NCBI GenBank assembly: GCA_963746185.1
Contig: CAVVAE010000002.1
Coordinates: 1-64,000, forward strand
DNA: 64,000 bases
Direction: 5' to 3'
Source: CAVVAE01 sp963746185
GTDB lineage: Bacteria; Actinomycetota; Actinomycetes; Propionibacteriales; Nocardioidaceae
The notes beneath the pieces were generated by a model. That model had not been told where the DNA came from. It did no database searches and was given only the letters and a program-made list of their open reading frames with translations. Positions within the stretch are counted from its first letter, which is position 1; every line of letters begins with the position of its first letter. Below, in pieces: positions 17,898-26,104 of the stretch. The translations under genes were made by a program, and so were the position numbers.

Positions 17898-19001
17898 TCA
17901 GAGCTCCAATCCGAAGGGCAAGGTGAAGCGAACGTCGCCCTCCACCATGTCGCGCATGTCCTCCACACCGTTGCGGAACATCAGCGTGCGCTCGATTCCC
18001 ATCCCGAACGCGAATCCGGAGTAGACCTCGGGGTCGACGCCGGTAGCCGTGAGAACGCGTGGGTTCATCACGCCGCAGCCGCCCCACTCGATCCAGCCCT
18101 CGCCACGACAGGTGCGACACGAGTTGACGTCGGGCTCGACGCCGCGGCAGACGAAGCAGACCAGGTCGACCTCGGCGGACGGCTCGGTGAACGGGAAGTA
18201 CGACGGTCGGAACCGGGTGGTGATGCCCTCGCCGAACATAGCGGCCGCGAAGTGGTCGAGGGTGCCCTTGAGGTGGGCCATGGTCAGACCCTTGTCGACG
18301 GCGATGCCCTCGACCTGGTGGAACACCGGGGAATGGGTGGCATCGAGCTCGTCGGTGCGGTAGGTCCGGCCCGGGCAGATGACGTACACCGGAAGGGGGC
18401 GGTCGAGGAGCGCCCGCGCCTGGACGGGTGACGTGTGGGTGCGCAACACCACGCCGGCATCGAGCGGCTCGAGGAACATGGTGTCCTGCATCGACCTTGC
18501 CGGGTGGTCCTTTTCGAGGTTGAGCGCGTCGAAGTTAAGCCACGCCGCCTCGACCTCGGGACCTTCAGCCACCTCCCAGCCCATCGCGATGAACACGTCG
18601 CCGATGCGTTCCATCAGGGTGGTCAGTGGGTGGCGGGCTCCACGAGGGTCGCGGTCGTAGGGCAACGTGACGTCGACGGTCTCCTCGACGAGGATCCGCT
18701 CCTCGTGCTCGGCTTCAAGCTCAGCCGTACGACGCTTGAGCGCGTCAGCTACCGCGCCCCTGGCCTGGCCGATCCGCTTCCCGGCGTCCTTGCGGGCCTG
18801 CGGTGGTAGCGCCCCGATCTCCCGGTTGGCCAGGGCGAGCGGCGACCGGTCCCCCGTCTGCGCCAACCGAGCCTGCTTCAGCTCGTCGAGAGTGGTTGCC
18901 GCCTCGATGGCCGCGATCGCCTCGTCACGCATCCTTGCCACCTCATCGGCGTGCAGCGGCGTGACCTCGACCGGGTCGTAGTCCTTGTTGGGGCCTGACA
19001 T
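17898..19001 (-). CDS. pheS: Phenylalanyl-tRNA synthetase alpha subunit
   Basis: A 367-residue class II catalytic subunit. The N-terminal coiled-coil (to about residue 95) is followed by the catalytic core with HPLTTLMERIGDVF, motif 2 (PVFHQVEGIAVDKG) and motif 3 (GFAFGMGIERTLMFR). FRPSYFPFTEPSAEVD recognises phenylalanine. CFVCRGVEPDVNSCRTCRGEGW is an added cysteine-rich hairpin. The ATG at 19001 was chosen. It forms an operon with pheT. Confidence 0.97.
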   Translation of the reverse strand: MSGPNKDYDPVEVTPLHADEVARMRDEAIAAIEAATTLDELKQARLAQTGDRSPLALANREIGALPPQARKDAGKRIGQARGAVADALKRRTAELEAEHEERILVEETVDVTLPYDRDPRGARHPLTTLMERIGDVFIAMGWEVAEGPEVEAAWLNFDALNLEKDHPARSMQDTMFLEPLDAGVVLRTHTSPVQARALLDRPLPVYVICPGRTYRTDELDATHSPVFHQVEGIAVDKGLTMAHLKGTLDHFAAAMFGEGITTRFRPSYFPFTEPSAEVDLVCFVCRGVEPDVNSCRTCRGEGWIEWGGCGVMNPRVLTATGVDPEVYSGFAFGMGIERTLMFRNGVEDMRDMVEGDVRFTLPFGLEL

Positions 19002-19142
19002 GAAGTGGGGTCCGCTCGCTCTCGACTAGGGGTGGCGTGGCAAAGTCTAGGAAGTCCGGGTGCGCCACCGCGAACCGGTTTACTCGCCACGGCCGATGCT
19101 TGGCCAAACTTGAGCGAGCGCTCTGCCCGTCGGAGACAACGG

Positions 19143-20187
19143 TCAGTCGAGGGACTCCGGCTGGCCCTCGGGAAGCAGCACGCGCATCCGCGCCCCTCCG
19201 CGAGGCGATTTCTCGACGATGACCCGGCCGTCATGGGCGGCAACGAGTCCGCTGACGATGTAGAGGCCGAGACCTGATCCACCACTGACCCCGTGCTTCC
19301 AGAACTTGGTGAAGATGCGGTGCCGGATGTCGTCGGAGATGCCGATGCCGCCGTCCTCGACGACGATCTCCGCGCCACCATCGTCGGTGGCCGACAGCCG
19401 GACCGTCACGTCGCCCTCGCCGTGCTTGACGGCGTTCTCGACGAGGTTCGCCACCACCTGGGCGAACTTGTCGCGGTCGACCCACACCCGCGGCTCCCCC
19501 TCGGACGAAAACGTGATCGTTCGTCCACCAGAGGCGTTGAGCGGTTCGATCTGCGCGGTGATCGCCTCGACCAGGTCAACCGGCTCCTTGCGCATCGACA
19601 GCCGACCGGTGTCGATGCGCGCGACGTCGAGCAGTTCGGCGATCAGGCGGGTGAGGCGGTCAGCGTCGGCGTCGACGGTGCGCAGCATCAGCTGCTTCTG
19701 CGACTCGGTGAAGCGGTCCCACTTCGACAGCAGCGTCGGCCGTGAAGCCCTTCACCCCGGTGAGCGGCGAGCGGAGCTCGTGCGCAACGGTCGCCACCAG
19801 GTCGGACCGTTCGCGATCGACCCGCTCACGCGAGCGCGCGTCGCGCACTGCCCAGGCCGTGCGCGTGACTTTGCCGCCGGGCCGGTCTCGGTGTAGCACG
19901 CCGGTGACAAGGAGTTCGGTGCCGACGGACGTATGCCAGGAGGCCTCCTGCAGTCGAGTGCGGATCGCCAGCCCGTCGTACGGCCGCACACAGCTGAACC
20001 AGTGCCGGCCGTCGAGGTCCTGCAAGGCGATCACGTCGGACAGGTGTGACCCGACCGGATCGTCGCCGTCGTACTCCAGCAACCGAAGGGCGGCGGTGTT
20101 CGCATGCGTGACAACGCCGTCGGCGTCGGCGAGGACGACACCATCGGGAAGCGCGTCGAGAAGCTGTGCGCCGTCCGAGTCGGCCAC
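19143..20187 (-). pseudogene. PAS-domain sensor histidine kinase, one-base frameshift
   Basis: A PAS sensor (LLDALPDGVVLADADGVVTHANTAA), a phosphoacceptor box VATVAHELRSPLTGVKGF, and an ATPase domain with N box (VVANLVENAVKHG), G1 (DGGIGI) and G2 (GGSGLGLYIV). The two halves are in different frames. Removing one base near 19737 joins GFTA to TLLSKWDRFTESQK and restores a 347-residue kinase with no gap. The GTG at 20187 follows GGAGG. No signal peptide or membrane segment, so a cytosolic kinase. No response regulator gene is adjacent. Given the nearby frameshifts in essential genes, a sequence error is as likely as a real mutation. Confidence 0.75.
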
Positions 20188-20276
20188 GGGAGCACCTCCA
20201 GGTGTGCGGGTCTCTCGGATCAGGTTAACGCCGGAGGCAACTGCACCGACGCTCAAACCGCCAGGTCACCAGCCGA

Positions 20277-21109
20277 TTACAGACTGTGTCGTTGCGCGCG
20301 CGCTGAGGTGTAGAGGCAGACGGCGGCGGCGGTGGCGAGGTTGAGGCTCTCGGCGCGGCCGTACAACGGCACGCGCACGATGTGGTCGGCGAGTGCGGCG
20401 TCGGCCGGTTCGATCCCCCACGCCTCGTTGCCGAACATCCACGCCGTACGCCGGGTGAGGTCTCCCGAGTCGACGAGCGTCGTCGAGGCTGACGTCACCT
20501 CCGCCGTCGGCCGCGAGCACGGTCAACCCGGCGGTGTGCAGCACGTCGACCGTTTCTGCGACGGACGGGCCGAAGACGATCGGCAGGTGGAACAGCGACC
20601 CGGCGCTCGCGCGCACGGCCTTGCCGTTGTAGGGGTCGACCGACTCACCGGCCAGGATCACGGCATCGGCTCCAGCCGCGTCGGCGCACCGGATGACGGT
20701 GCCGGCGTTGCCAGGGTCGCGAACGTTCGCGCAGAGGGCGACCAGGCTCGGCGTACGAGCGAGGGCGTGATCGAGGGCGACGTCGATGAAGCGGCAGACC
20801 GCGACCACGCCTTGCGGCGTCACGGTCTCAGTAAGGCTGGCCAGTGCTTGCTCGTCGACGTGGTGCCAGTCGACACCTGCGGCGCGTGCTGCGACGCGGA
20901 GCTCGTGATGGCGATCCTCCGCGTCGTACGTCGCGAACACCTCGACCACGCAGGATCCAGCGGGTCCGTCGGTGTTGAGCGCCTCGCGTACGGCTTGCGG
21001 GCCCTTCCGCGAGGAACAACCGCTCAGACATGCGTGAAGCGCGCCGGGTGAGCCGCCGGGCTGACTTCACTCGCGATGATCGCGAGGTCATCAGCTCCGG
21101 GCTCGCCAC
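20277..21109 (-). pseudogene. TrmH/SpoU family RNA 2'-O-methyltransferase, two frameshifts
   Basis: Three in-order fragments together make a complete SPOUT methyltransferase. The N-terminal substrate domain has VKSARRL and FLAEGP. The middle has ALCANVRDPGNAGTVIRCADAAGADAVIL. The C-terminal knot has AWMFGNEAWG and RVPLYGRAESLNLATAAAV. One extra base within 20999-21001 and one near 20478 break the frame. Correction gives about 276 residues, the normal size. The family methylates rRNA or tRNA riboses. Position next to rplT/rpmI/infC is classic for this gene in actinobacteria. Probably functional in the living cell if these are base-call errors. Confidence 0.8.
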
Positions 21110-21161
21110 GACGCGCTTCTCGATGCTGATGCTGCTGGTCAGGCTGCGCGGGGCAGGCCGA

Positions 21162-21557
21162 TCAGGCAGACGCCTTCTCTTTGGGACCTGGGCTGGTCTG
21201 GGCGGGCACGTGAGCCCGGGCGACCTCGACCAGCGCGACGAAGGCGGCGTTGTCGTTGACAGCGAGGTCAGCGAGGATCTTGCGGTCGACCTCGACTCCG
21301 GCCTCGCGCAGACCTTGGATGAACCGGTTGTAGGTCATGCCGTTGGCGCGGGCAGCGGCGTTGATGCGTTGGATCCAGAGCCGACGGAACTCGCCCTTGC
21401 GGGCGCGACGGTCGCGGTAGCTGTAGATCAGCGAATGGGTGACCTGCTCCTTGGCCTTGCGGTACAGGCGCGACCGCTGACCGCGGTAGCCGGCGGCGCG
21501 CTCGAGGGTTTCCCGGCGCTTCTTGTGGGCGTTGACGGCCCTTTTGACGCGTGCCAC
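21162..21557 (-). CDS. rplT: 50S ribosomal protein L20
   Basis: A 131-residue L20, a 23S rRNA-binding assembly protein. VARVKRAVNAHKKRR start, GYRGQRSRLYRKAKEQV and the globular C-terminal part RLWIQRINAAARANGMTYN are standard. The GTG at 21557 has AAGGAG 9 bases upstream and gives the known N-terminus. It is the last gene of the infC-rpmI-rplT operon, whose expression is usually autoregulated by L20 in other bacteria. Confidence 0.97.
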   Translation of the reverse strand: MARVKRAVNAHKKRRETLERAAGYRGQRSRLYRKAKEQVTHSLIYSYRDRRARKGEFRRLWIQRINAAARANGMTYNRFIQGLREAGVEVDRKILADLAVNDNAAFVALVEVARAHVPAQTSPGPKEKASA

Positions 21558-21619
21558 TTCATACTCCTTGAAACTCGGGTGATCGCGGACGAGACGTCCG
21601 CGCATCTGTTGGCTGGCGG

Positions 21620-21833
21620 TTACTTGCCGAGCAGCCTCTTGACGCTCTTGACGTCAGACTTGTCGACGTCCACGTCGCCGGCGTTACGTCGGTGCTTCTT
21701 GCGGCTTCCGGTGGTCGGCGCGGAGGCGAAGGCAGCGCCGGACTTCCGACTGGCATTCAGGCGTCGGATCTTTCCCGATCCCGTCACCTTGTACTCGCTT
21801 ACTCGCTCCCGAGTGGGTCTTCATCTTCGGCAT
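21620..21833 (-). pseudogene. rpmI: 50S ribosomal protein L35, one-base frameshift
   Basis: The reading frame starts MPKMKTHSGASKRV and, after skipping one base near 21792, continues KVTGSGKIRRLNASRKSG and ends KSVKRLLGK, giving a normal 70-residue L35. As written, the frame is broken after 14 codons. L35 is part of the conserved infC-rpmI-rplT operon and is hardly ever lost, so I read this as an artefact of the sequence rather than a dead gene. Confidence 0.85.
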
Positions 21834-21917
21834 GGTGGCCGGTCTCCGTCTCTCTGTAGCTGGCTAACAGTGGGTACTCGCGGTGCTTACGTGGCCGCCT
21901 ATGCGGTCCCGTGTCGG

Positions 21918-22596
21918 TCACATGTCGGGGTCGAGGTTCTCCGAGCGTCGGCGGGCCCGCTTGGGCTCTTCCTTCGCTGCGGCAGACCGCTCGGTCCGCT
22001 CAGCCCGTTCGAGCGTCCCGGTCGGCCGCCCGGATGGCGGCGCGCTGGTCACGCTCGGCCCTGGCTTCCGCCTTGGCCTCGGACTTCTTCTTGTGCGGGC
22101 CTAGCACCATGATCATGTTGCGGCCGTCCTGCTTCGGAGTGGACTCGACGAAGCCGAGCTCCTCGACGTCGGCCGCCAACCGCTGCAACAACCGGAACCC
22201 GAGCTCGGGTCGGTGCTGTTCGCGGCCGCGGAACATGATCGTGATCTTGACCTTGTCGCCCTGTTTGAGGAAGCGCACGACGTGACCCTTCTTGGTCTCG
22301 TAGTCGTGGGCGTCGATCTTGGGGCGAAGTTTCATTTCCTTGATGACCGTGTTGGTCTGGTTGCGCCGTGTCTCGCGTGCCTTCTGGGCGTTCTCGTACT
22401 TGAACTTCCCGTAGTCCATGAGCTTGCACACCGGCGGTCTGGCCGTCGGGGCCACCTCGACGAGGTCGAGGTCTGATTCCTGCGCAAGACGGAGGGCGTC
22501 GTCGATCCGGACGATGCCGACCTGCTCACCGTTGGGGCCGACAAGGCGCACCTCGGGGACGCGGATACGGTCATTAACGCGCAACTCTGTGCTGAT
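21918..22596 (-). CDS. infC: Translation initiation factor IF-3 (ATC start; tail frameshift)
   Basis: IF-3 binds the 30S subunit and checks start-codon pairing. The N domain starts STELRVNDRIRVPEVRLVGPN, followed by the linker and the C domain with the DYETKKGHVVRFL and TIMFRGREQ motifs. No ATG, GTG or TTG fits the N-terminus. The codon at 22596 is ATC, 4 bases after a perfect AGGAGG, matching the rare-start habit of infC. As written, the frame stops at 22000. Skipping one base near 22008 adds an Arg-rich tail ending RRRSENLDPDM, a tail usual in actinobacteria. First gene of the operon with rpmI and rplT. Confidence 0.93.
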
Positions 22597-22692
22597 AGGT
22601 CCTCCTGTTGTCAGATCAGTGGGTCGTGACCCGTCACCCATCTCTGCTGCTCGAGCGGCCGGCTCGGACGGACAACGTGTGTCCCTAACAGC

Positions 22693-22726
22693 AAAAATGG
22701 CCTTCGTGCCAACACGCACGAAAGCC
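22693..22726 (-). terminator. Intrinsic terminator or attenuator in the infC leader
   Basis: On the minus strand, GGCTTTCGTGC, a 6-base loop and GCACGAAGGCC (11-base stem with one G-T pair) are followed by ATTTTT. This is a textbook intrinsic terminator and unusual in such a GC-rich genome. It lies about 95 bases upstream of the infC start and about 200 bases after the SseB-like gene, in a 330-base stretch with no other gene. It may end the SseB transcript or act as an attenuator in the infC leader. Confidence 0.7.
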
Positions 22727-22926
22727 ACCGACATCCACCTGCCGGAGCAGATGGAAGGCGAGTCACCCGAAGGTGTCTCGCGACCGGACCCGACGACCCC
22801 AGGCTATGAAGGATGGTGTCGATGCGGGTGGGAGGTGGTCTCCGCTTGTGCATCTGTCGAAACGTCTACCCGGAGGTCGGCATTCCCGTCATACGACGGC
22901 GAGCGACAGATTGGTCAGCACGAAGA

Positions 22927-23418
22927 CTAGCAGTCGGCGGCCCCACGCGTCACATCCGACGACCCGCCCAGCCAGGCGTGGCCGATCGCCGTCGGGGTCA
23001 GGATTTGTCCGGCGGCCAGCCGTTCGAGGTCGGCGGTCTCCACCACGAACATCGTCGGCCCGGCGACGTCGACGAGCAACGCGCTGGCCTGCTCGGCGAT
23101 CGCTGATCGCGCGGCGTCGGCAGTGCTGACGGGTACGGGTCTTGCTTCGGGGTTCCAGGTCTGGAGCGCCGTGAGGCTGGTGAACGCGAGGAGCGCCTTG
23201 CGTCCGTCGTGGCCTTGCATGAGAACTGCGGCGATGTCTGCGCCGCTGTCAGCCTCTCGGTGCATGGCGACGATGGGCACCAGCAACCGCGAGCTCGACA
23301 ACGCCGCCAAGACGGGACCCGCCTCGCCGTCGTGGGCGTAGCCGGCGAGGGCCACGGCGACCCGAGGATCGGCCTCGCCTGCGTCGTCGGCAAAGCCCGG
23401 GTCAGGCAACGACGTCAT
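22927..23418 (-). CDS. SseB family protein
   Basis: A 163-residue protein with the SseB N-terminal-domain pattern: LAALSSSRLLVPIVA, LMQGHDGRKALLAFTSLTALQTWNPEARPVPVS, and a C-terminal helix. In actinobacteria such single-domain SseB proteins are common and lie next to infC, as here. The function is unknown. There is no signal peptide. A terminator follows about 200 bases downstream, so it may form its own transcript. Confidence 0.75.
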   Translation of the reverse strand: MTSLPDPGFADDAGEADPRVAVALAGYAHDGEAGPVLAALSSSRLLVPIVAMHREADSGADIAAVLMQGHDGRKALLAFTSLTALQTWNPEARPVPVSTADAARSAIAEQASALLVDVAGPTMFVVETADLERLAAGQILTPTAIGHAWLGGSSDVTRGAADC

Positions 23419-23481
23419 ACCGGCACGCTAACCGACCCGCCTGACACGATGTCCCCATGCCCCCATCCACTGTCCCGGTCC

Positions 23482-23538
23482 GGGGTTTGCCTTGTTTTCA
23501 AGCCAAACGGCTTGTTAACAAGGCAAACCTGCCTTGCA
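23482..23538. repeat. 46-nt compound palindrome, copy A
   Basis: Outer arms GGTTTGCCTTGTT (23484-23496) and AACAAGGCAAACC (23517-23529) enclose inner arms CAAGCC (23499-23504) and GGCTTG (23509-23514). A tail TGCCTTGCA follows. The whole unit recurs inverted at 30607-30663. A third half-copy of the outer arm (GGTTTGCCTTGTT) lies at 23546-23558. Very AT-rich arms compared with surroundings. May be a REP/MITE-type element. Confidence 0.8.
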
Positions 23539-23556
23539 GACTGTGGGTTTGCCTTG

Positions 23557-24132
23557 TTGACTGAGCGAGATCTCACTGCGTGGACGGCGGACCTGGCGAA
23601 TCAGGTCGTACGACGAGCACCGCGACTCGGCACCACCCGCCTGGTCTCCATCGATGGTCCGGCCGGCTCTGGCAAGACCTCACTCGCCGGGCGCCTCAGT
23701 GCAGAGCTGTCGGCACGTGGCCTGACCGTGACCGTCATACACATGGACGACCTGTACGACGGCTGGACGGGTCTCGACGAAAGCCTCGCCCAGCGCGTCA
23801 TCGCCCAACTGCTCGAGCCGTTGGCATCGACGAGACCAGCCCGCTGGCAGCGCTACGACTGGCACGCCGAGCGGTTCGACACCTGGGAAACCGTCAGCCC
23901 AGCCGACGTCCTCATCCTCGAAGGATGCGGGTCAGGCGCCGAGGCTTACGCGTCGTACCTCTCCCTGCTCGTCTGGGTCGAAGCACCAGAGGACGTACGC
24001 ATCGAGCGCGGCGTGGCCCGCGACGGCGAACAGGTGCTCCCTCAGTGGCTGGCCTGGATGGACGCCGAGGCAGCCCAATTCGCCGCCAACAACACCGCCG
24101 AACGAGCCGACATCACCCTCACGACTGGATGA
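23557..24132 (+). CDS. P-loop kinase, uridine kinase-like
   Basis: About 191 residues. A Walker A motif (SIDGPAGSGKTSLAGRL) lies about 30 residues in, followed by IHMDDLYDGWTGL, the nucleoside-kinase-like DDxY segment, and LILEGCGSG as Walker B. This matches the small uridine kinase/AAA-type kinases common in actinobacteria; the substrate is unknown. No ATG or GTG suits the N-terminus. The TTG at 23557 is the best start, and a TTG at 23554 is possible. The start lies inside the half-copy of the palindromic repeat, so the repeat may affect expression. It converges on, and overlaps by 14 bases, the next gene. Confidence 0.7.
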   Translation: MTERDLTAWTADLANQVVRRAPRLGTTRLVSIDGPAGSGKTSLAGRLSAELSARGLTVTVIHMDDLYDGWTGLDESLAQRVIAQLLEPLASTRPARWQRYDWHAERFDTWETVSPADVLILEGCGSGAEAYASYLSLLVWVEAPEDVRIERGVARDGEQVLPQWLAWMDAEAAQFAANNTAERADITLTTG

Positions 24133-24670
24133 CGACCCCGTCCTTGAGTCGCCCGTGCAAGTGGTCATCCCACCGGACGCCGCTCTCGTCGCGGTAGCCG
24201 CCGCGTGCAACGCCCTCGAGCTCGTACCCGGCTTTCATCGCCACGCGGCACGAGGCGACGTTCGGGACCGCGTGGAGAAGCTCCAGCCGTTCGAGCCCGA
24301 GCACGTCGAACGCGAAGCTCGTCATCGCCTCCACCGCCGACGTCGCCACGCCGCGACCACGCGCCCACGGAGCGGTGCGGTAGGCCACTTTGGCGTCGAG
24401 CGACGAGCGGTCGATGTCGCACACGAAAGCGTTGCCGACAAAGCGCTCGCCCTCGTGCACGCTCCACACGGCGGCGGACCCGTCCGACCAGTCTGCGCTG
24501 CGCACCAACCAGTCGCGGGCGGTCTCCAGGGACAACGTCTCCGGACCCGCATGCCACTGCTTCACGTCCGGATCTTGCAACATCGCCAGCGCCTCGGCGG
24601 CGTCCTCGGGTCGTGGTGGCCGAAGCTCGAAGGCCCCCGCCGCGAGCGTCACATGCTCGATCCCGCTCAC
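24119..24670 (-). CDS. GNAT family N-acetyltransferase, RimJ/RimL type
   Basis: A 183-residue GNAT protein. The acetyl-CoA loop region is APWARGRGVATSAVEAM, and the C-terminal ASCRVAMKAGYELEGVARGG is typical of the RimJ/RimL subgroup that acetylates protein N-termini or small amines. The GTG start at 24670 overlaps the preceding stop as GTGA, so it is coupled to the tandem GNAT gene. Substrate unknown. Confidence 0.85.
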   Translation of the reverse strand: MSGIEHVTLAAGAFELRPPRPEDAAEALAMLQDPDVKQWHAGPETLSLETARDWLVRSADWSDGSAAVWSVHEGERFVGNAFVCDIDRSSLDAKVAYRTAPWARGRGVATSAVEAMTSFAFDVLGLERLELLHAVPNVASCRVAMKAGYELEGVARGGYRDESGVRWDDHLHGRLKDGVVIQS

Positions 24671-25653
24671 GACGAGCCGGGCCAGACGAGCTGGAACGTC
24701 GCCGTACGACGCTCGAGCTGATACCCCGCCCGCTCGTAGAGCCCGAACGCACCGGTCGGGTTGTTCGTGTCGACGTCGAGCGCAGTCTCGTGGAATCCGG
24801 CTTCGCGGTAACGCTGCATCGCCATCCGCAGCAGTGAGGACGCGACTCCCCTGCCTCGTAGCTCGGGGCGGACTCCAATCTTGGCAAGGTAGGCCTCCCT
24901 GCGCCCGGTCGCAGCTTCGTAGCCGTCGAACTCGCTCGTCAGGAGATACGCGACGACTCGGTCGGGATTGTCGTCAGGCACGAGCACCCACGACAGCTCG
25001 AAGCGGGAGTTCTTTGTGCCGTCCACCCACTGTTCCCACATCGCCGGGGTCCACGGCACAAAGCCCCAATGGCTCTGGAACGCGTCGTTGTGCGCGTCCA
25101 TCGTCTGGGCCGACCAACTCCGGTCGTACGTCGCCAGACGATGTCCAGCAGGCCAGCGCACCTCGCCCGTCGGCCCCGCGCCTTCACGATCCAGATGCGT
25201 CCGCATCACGGCCGACCAGTTCACTGCGGTGAAGCCGGCACCTTCGAACAACCCGACCTGGCTCCCCTGGTCGAGGTGAACCAGGAACTGCAACCGTGTC
25301 TCGACTCCGGGATGACGTTCCTCGCGCAGCGCAGCCGCCCGGTCGATAGCCCAGGAGACTCCCTGCGAGCCCACGCCCCGGTCCCGGTACGCCGGGTCGA
25401 CGGTCCCCTCTCCGTCGATCCGCCAATGGTCCGTGACTGTTCCCCTCGGGCGGGTGCCGGCGAAGGCGACCATGGTGTCTTCCACCCAGCCGCTGATCCG
25501 GTCCTCAGGCCCACTGTCCGGGTCCGCCAGCTCCTCATCGAGATCAGCCTCGCTGTAGTGCTCTCCGGTGTGGTCGGCCGCTTCGGCCGCGGCCAACAGC
25601 CGGTTCCACGCGGGTATGTCGTCACGGGTGATCCCGCGCCACTCGATGTCCAT
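24667..25653 (-). CDS. Tandem GNAT-domain acetyltransferase
   Basis: About 328 residues with two GNAT folds. The N-terminal one (about residues 1-150) has the VDPAYRDRGVGSQ loop. The C-terminal one (about 165-328) has IGVRPELRGRGVASSLLRMAM and the closing GAFGLYERAGYQLE. The two-domain plan resembles mycothiol synthase (MshD), but the N-terminal half is diverged and there is no mycothiol gene nearby, so the substrate is open. The ATG at 25653 was taken; a GTG one codon earlier is equally possible. Coupled to the following GNAT gene. Confidence 0.8.
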   Translation of the reverse strand: MDIEWRGITRDDIPAWNRLLAAAEAADHTGEHYSEADLDEELADPDSGPEDRISGWVEDTMVAFAGTRPRGTVTDHWRIDGEGTVDPAYRDRGVGSQGVSWAIDRAAALREERHPGVETRLQFLVHLDQGSQVGLFEGAGFTAVNWSAVMRTHLDREGAGPTGEVRWPAGHRLATYDRSWSAQTMDAHNDAFQSHWGFVPWTPAMWEQWVDGTKNSRFELSWVLVPDDNPDRVVAYLLTSEFDGYEAATGRREAYLAKIGVRPELRGRGVASSLLRMAMQRYREAGFHETALDVDTNNPTGAFGLYERAGYQLERRTATFQLVWPGSS

Positions 25654-25731
25654 CACCCGAGGCTAGGGCCGTGGTCCACGCGCCTCACCTCGTTTTGGTG
25701 AGTCTCAAATAACTCAATCTCCCAGCGAGGC

Positions 25732-25763
25732 TTGACAATAGTTTCCATTTTCGGCAACTATTG
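25732..25763 (+). promoter_or_regulatory. Promoter with overlapping operator for the ArsR-like regulator
   Basis: A consensus -35 box TTGACA (25732-25737) overlaps CAATAGTT (25736-25743), which pairs with AACTATTG (25756-25763), a perfect 8-base inverted repeat with a 12-base spacer. The right arm falls where the -10 box belongs. The ATG follows only 5 bases later, so transcription probably starts at or next to the ATG (leaderless). A dimer bound here would block RNA polymerase, as expected for autorepression. Confidence 0.65.
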
Positions 25764-25768
25764 CTCGC

Positions 25769-26104
25769 ATGCGCACGTATATGGTCGACCCGCTGATGCA
25801 AGCACTGGGCGATCCTGTGCGCCTGCGCGTGGTCGAACTGCTGAGTGCATCGCCACGCCGCTCCGGAGAGCTCGCGGTCGACCTCGGTGTTCCCGCGCCG
25901 GCGATGAGCAAGCACTTGCGGGTCCTGCTGCAAGCCAGAATCGTCGTCGATGAGCGCCATCCCGAGGACGCGCGGGTGCGGATGTTCCGGCTGCGTCCCG
26001 AGCCCGTCGTCGCGCTGCGGGCCTGGCTAGACCAGCTCCAGGCTCATTGGGACGAACAACTCGGAGCCTTCAAAGACCACGTCGACCGAAAGGCGAGCCA
26101 ATGA
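25769..26104 (+). CDS. ArsR family transcriptional regulator
   Basis: A 111-residue winged-helix repressor. ALGDPVRLRVVELLSASPRRSGELAVDLGVPAPAMSKHLRVL contains the helix-turn-helix (about residues 28-52). No metal-binding cysteine pair is present, so it probably senses something other than a thiophilic metal. It is coupled by an ATGA overlap to an SRPBCC/VOC protein, a pairing typical of 'ArsR-SRPBCC' stress or xenobiotic modules. The first ATG (25769) lies directly downstream of a promoter with no leader. Confidence 0.9.
   Translation: MRTYMVDPLMQALGDPVRLRVVELLSASPRRSGELAVDLGVPAPAMSKHLRVLLQARIVVDERHPEDARVRMFRLRPEPVVALRAWLDQLQAHWDEQLGAFKDHVDRKASQ

Noticed and set aside
22597..22734. In-frame N-terminal extension of infC to an upstream start at 22734
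   Set aside because: It would include the terminator hairpin and has no similarity to IF-3. The conserved N-terminus starts at the ATC.
23209..23556. In-frame upstream extension of the P-loop kinase gene
   Set aside because: It runs antisense through the SseB-like gene and across the palindromic repeat, so it is not coding.
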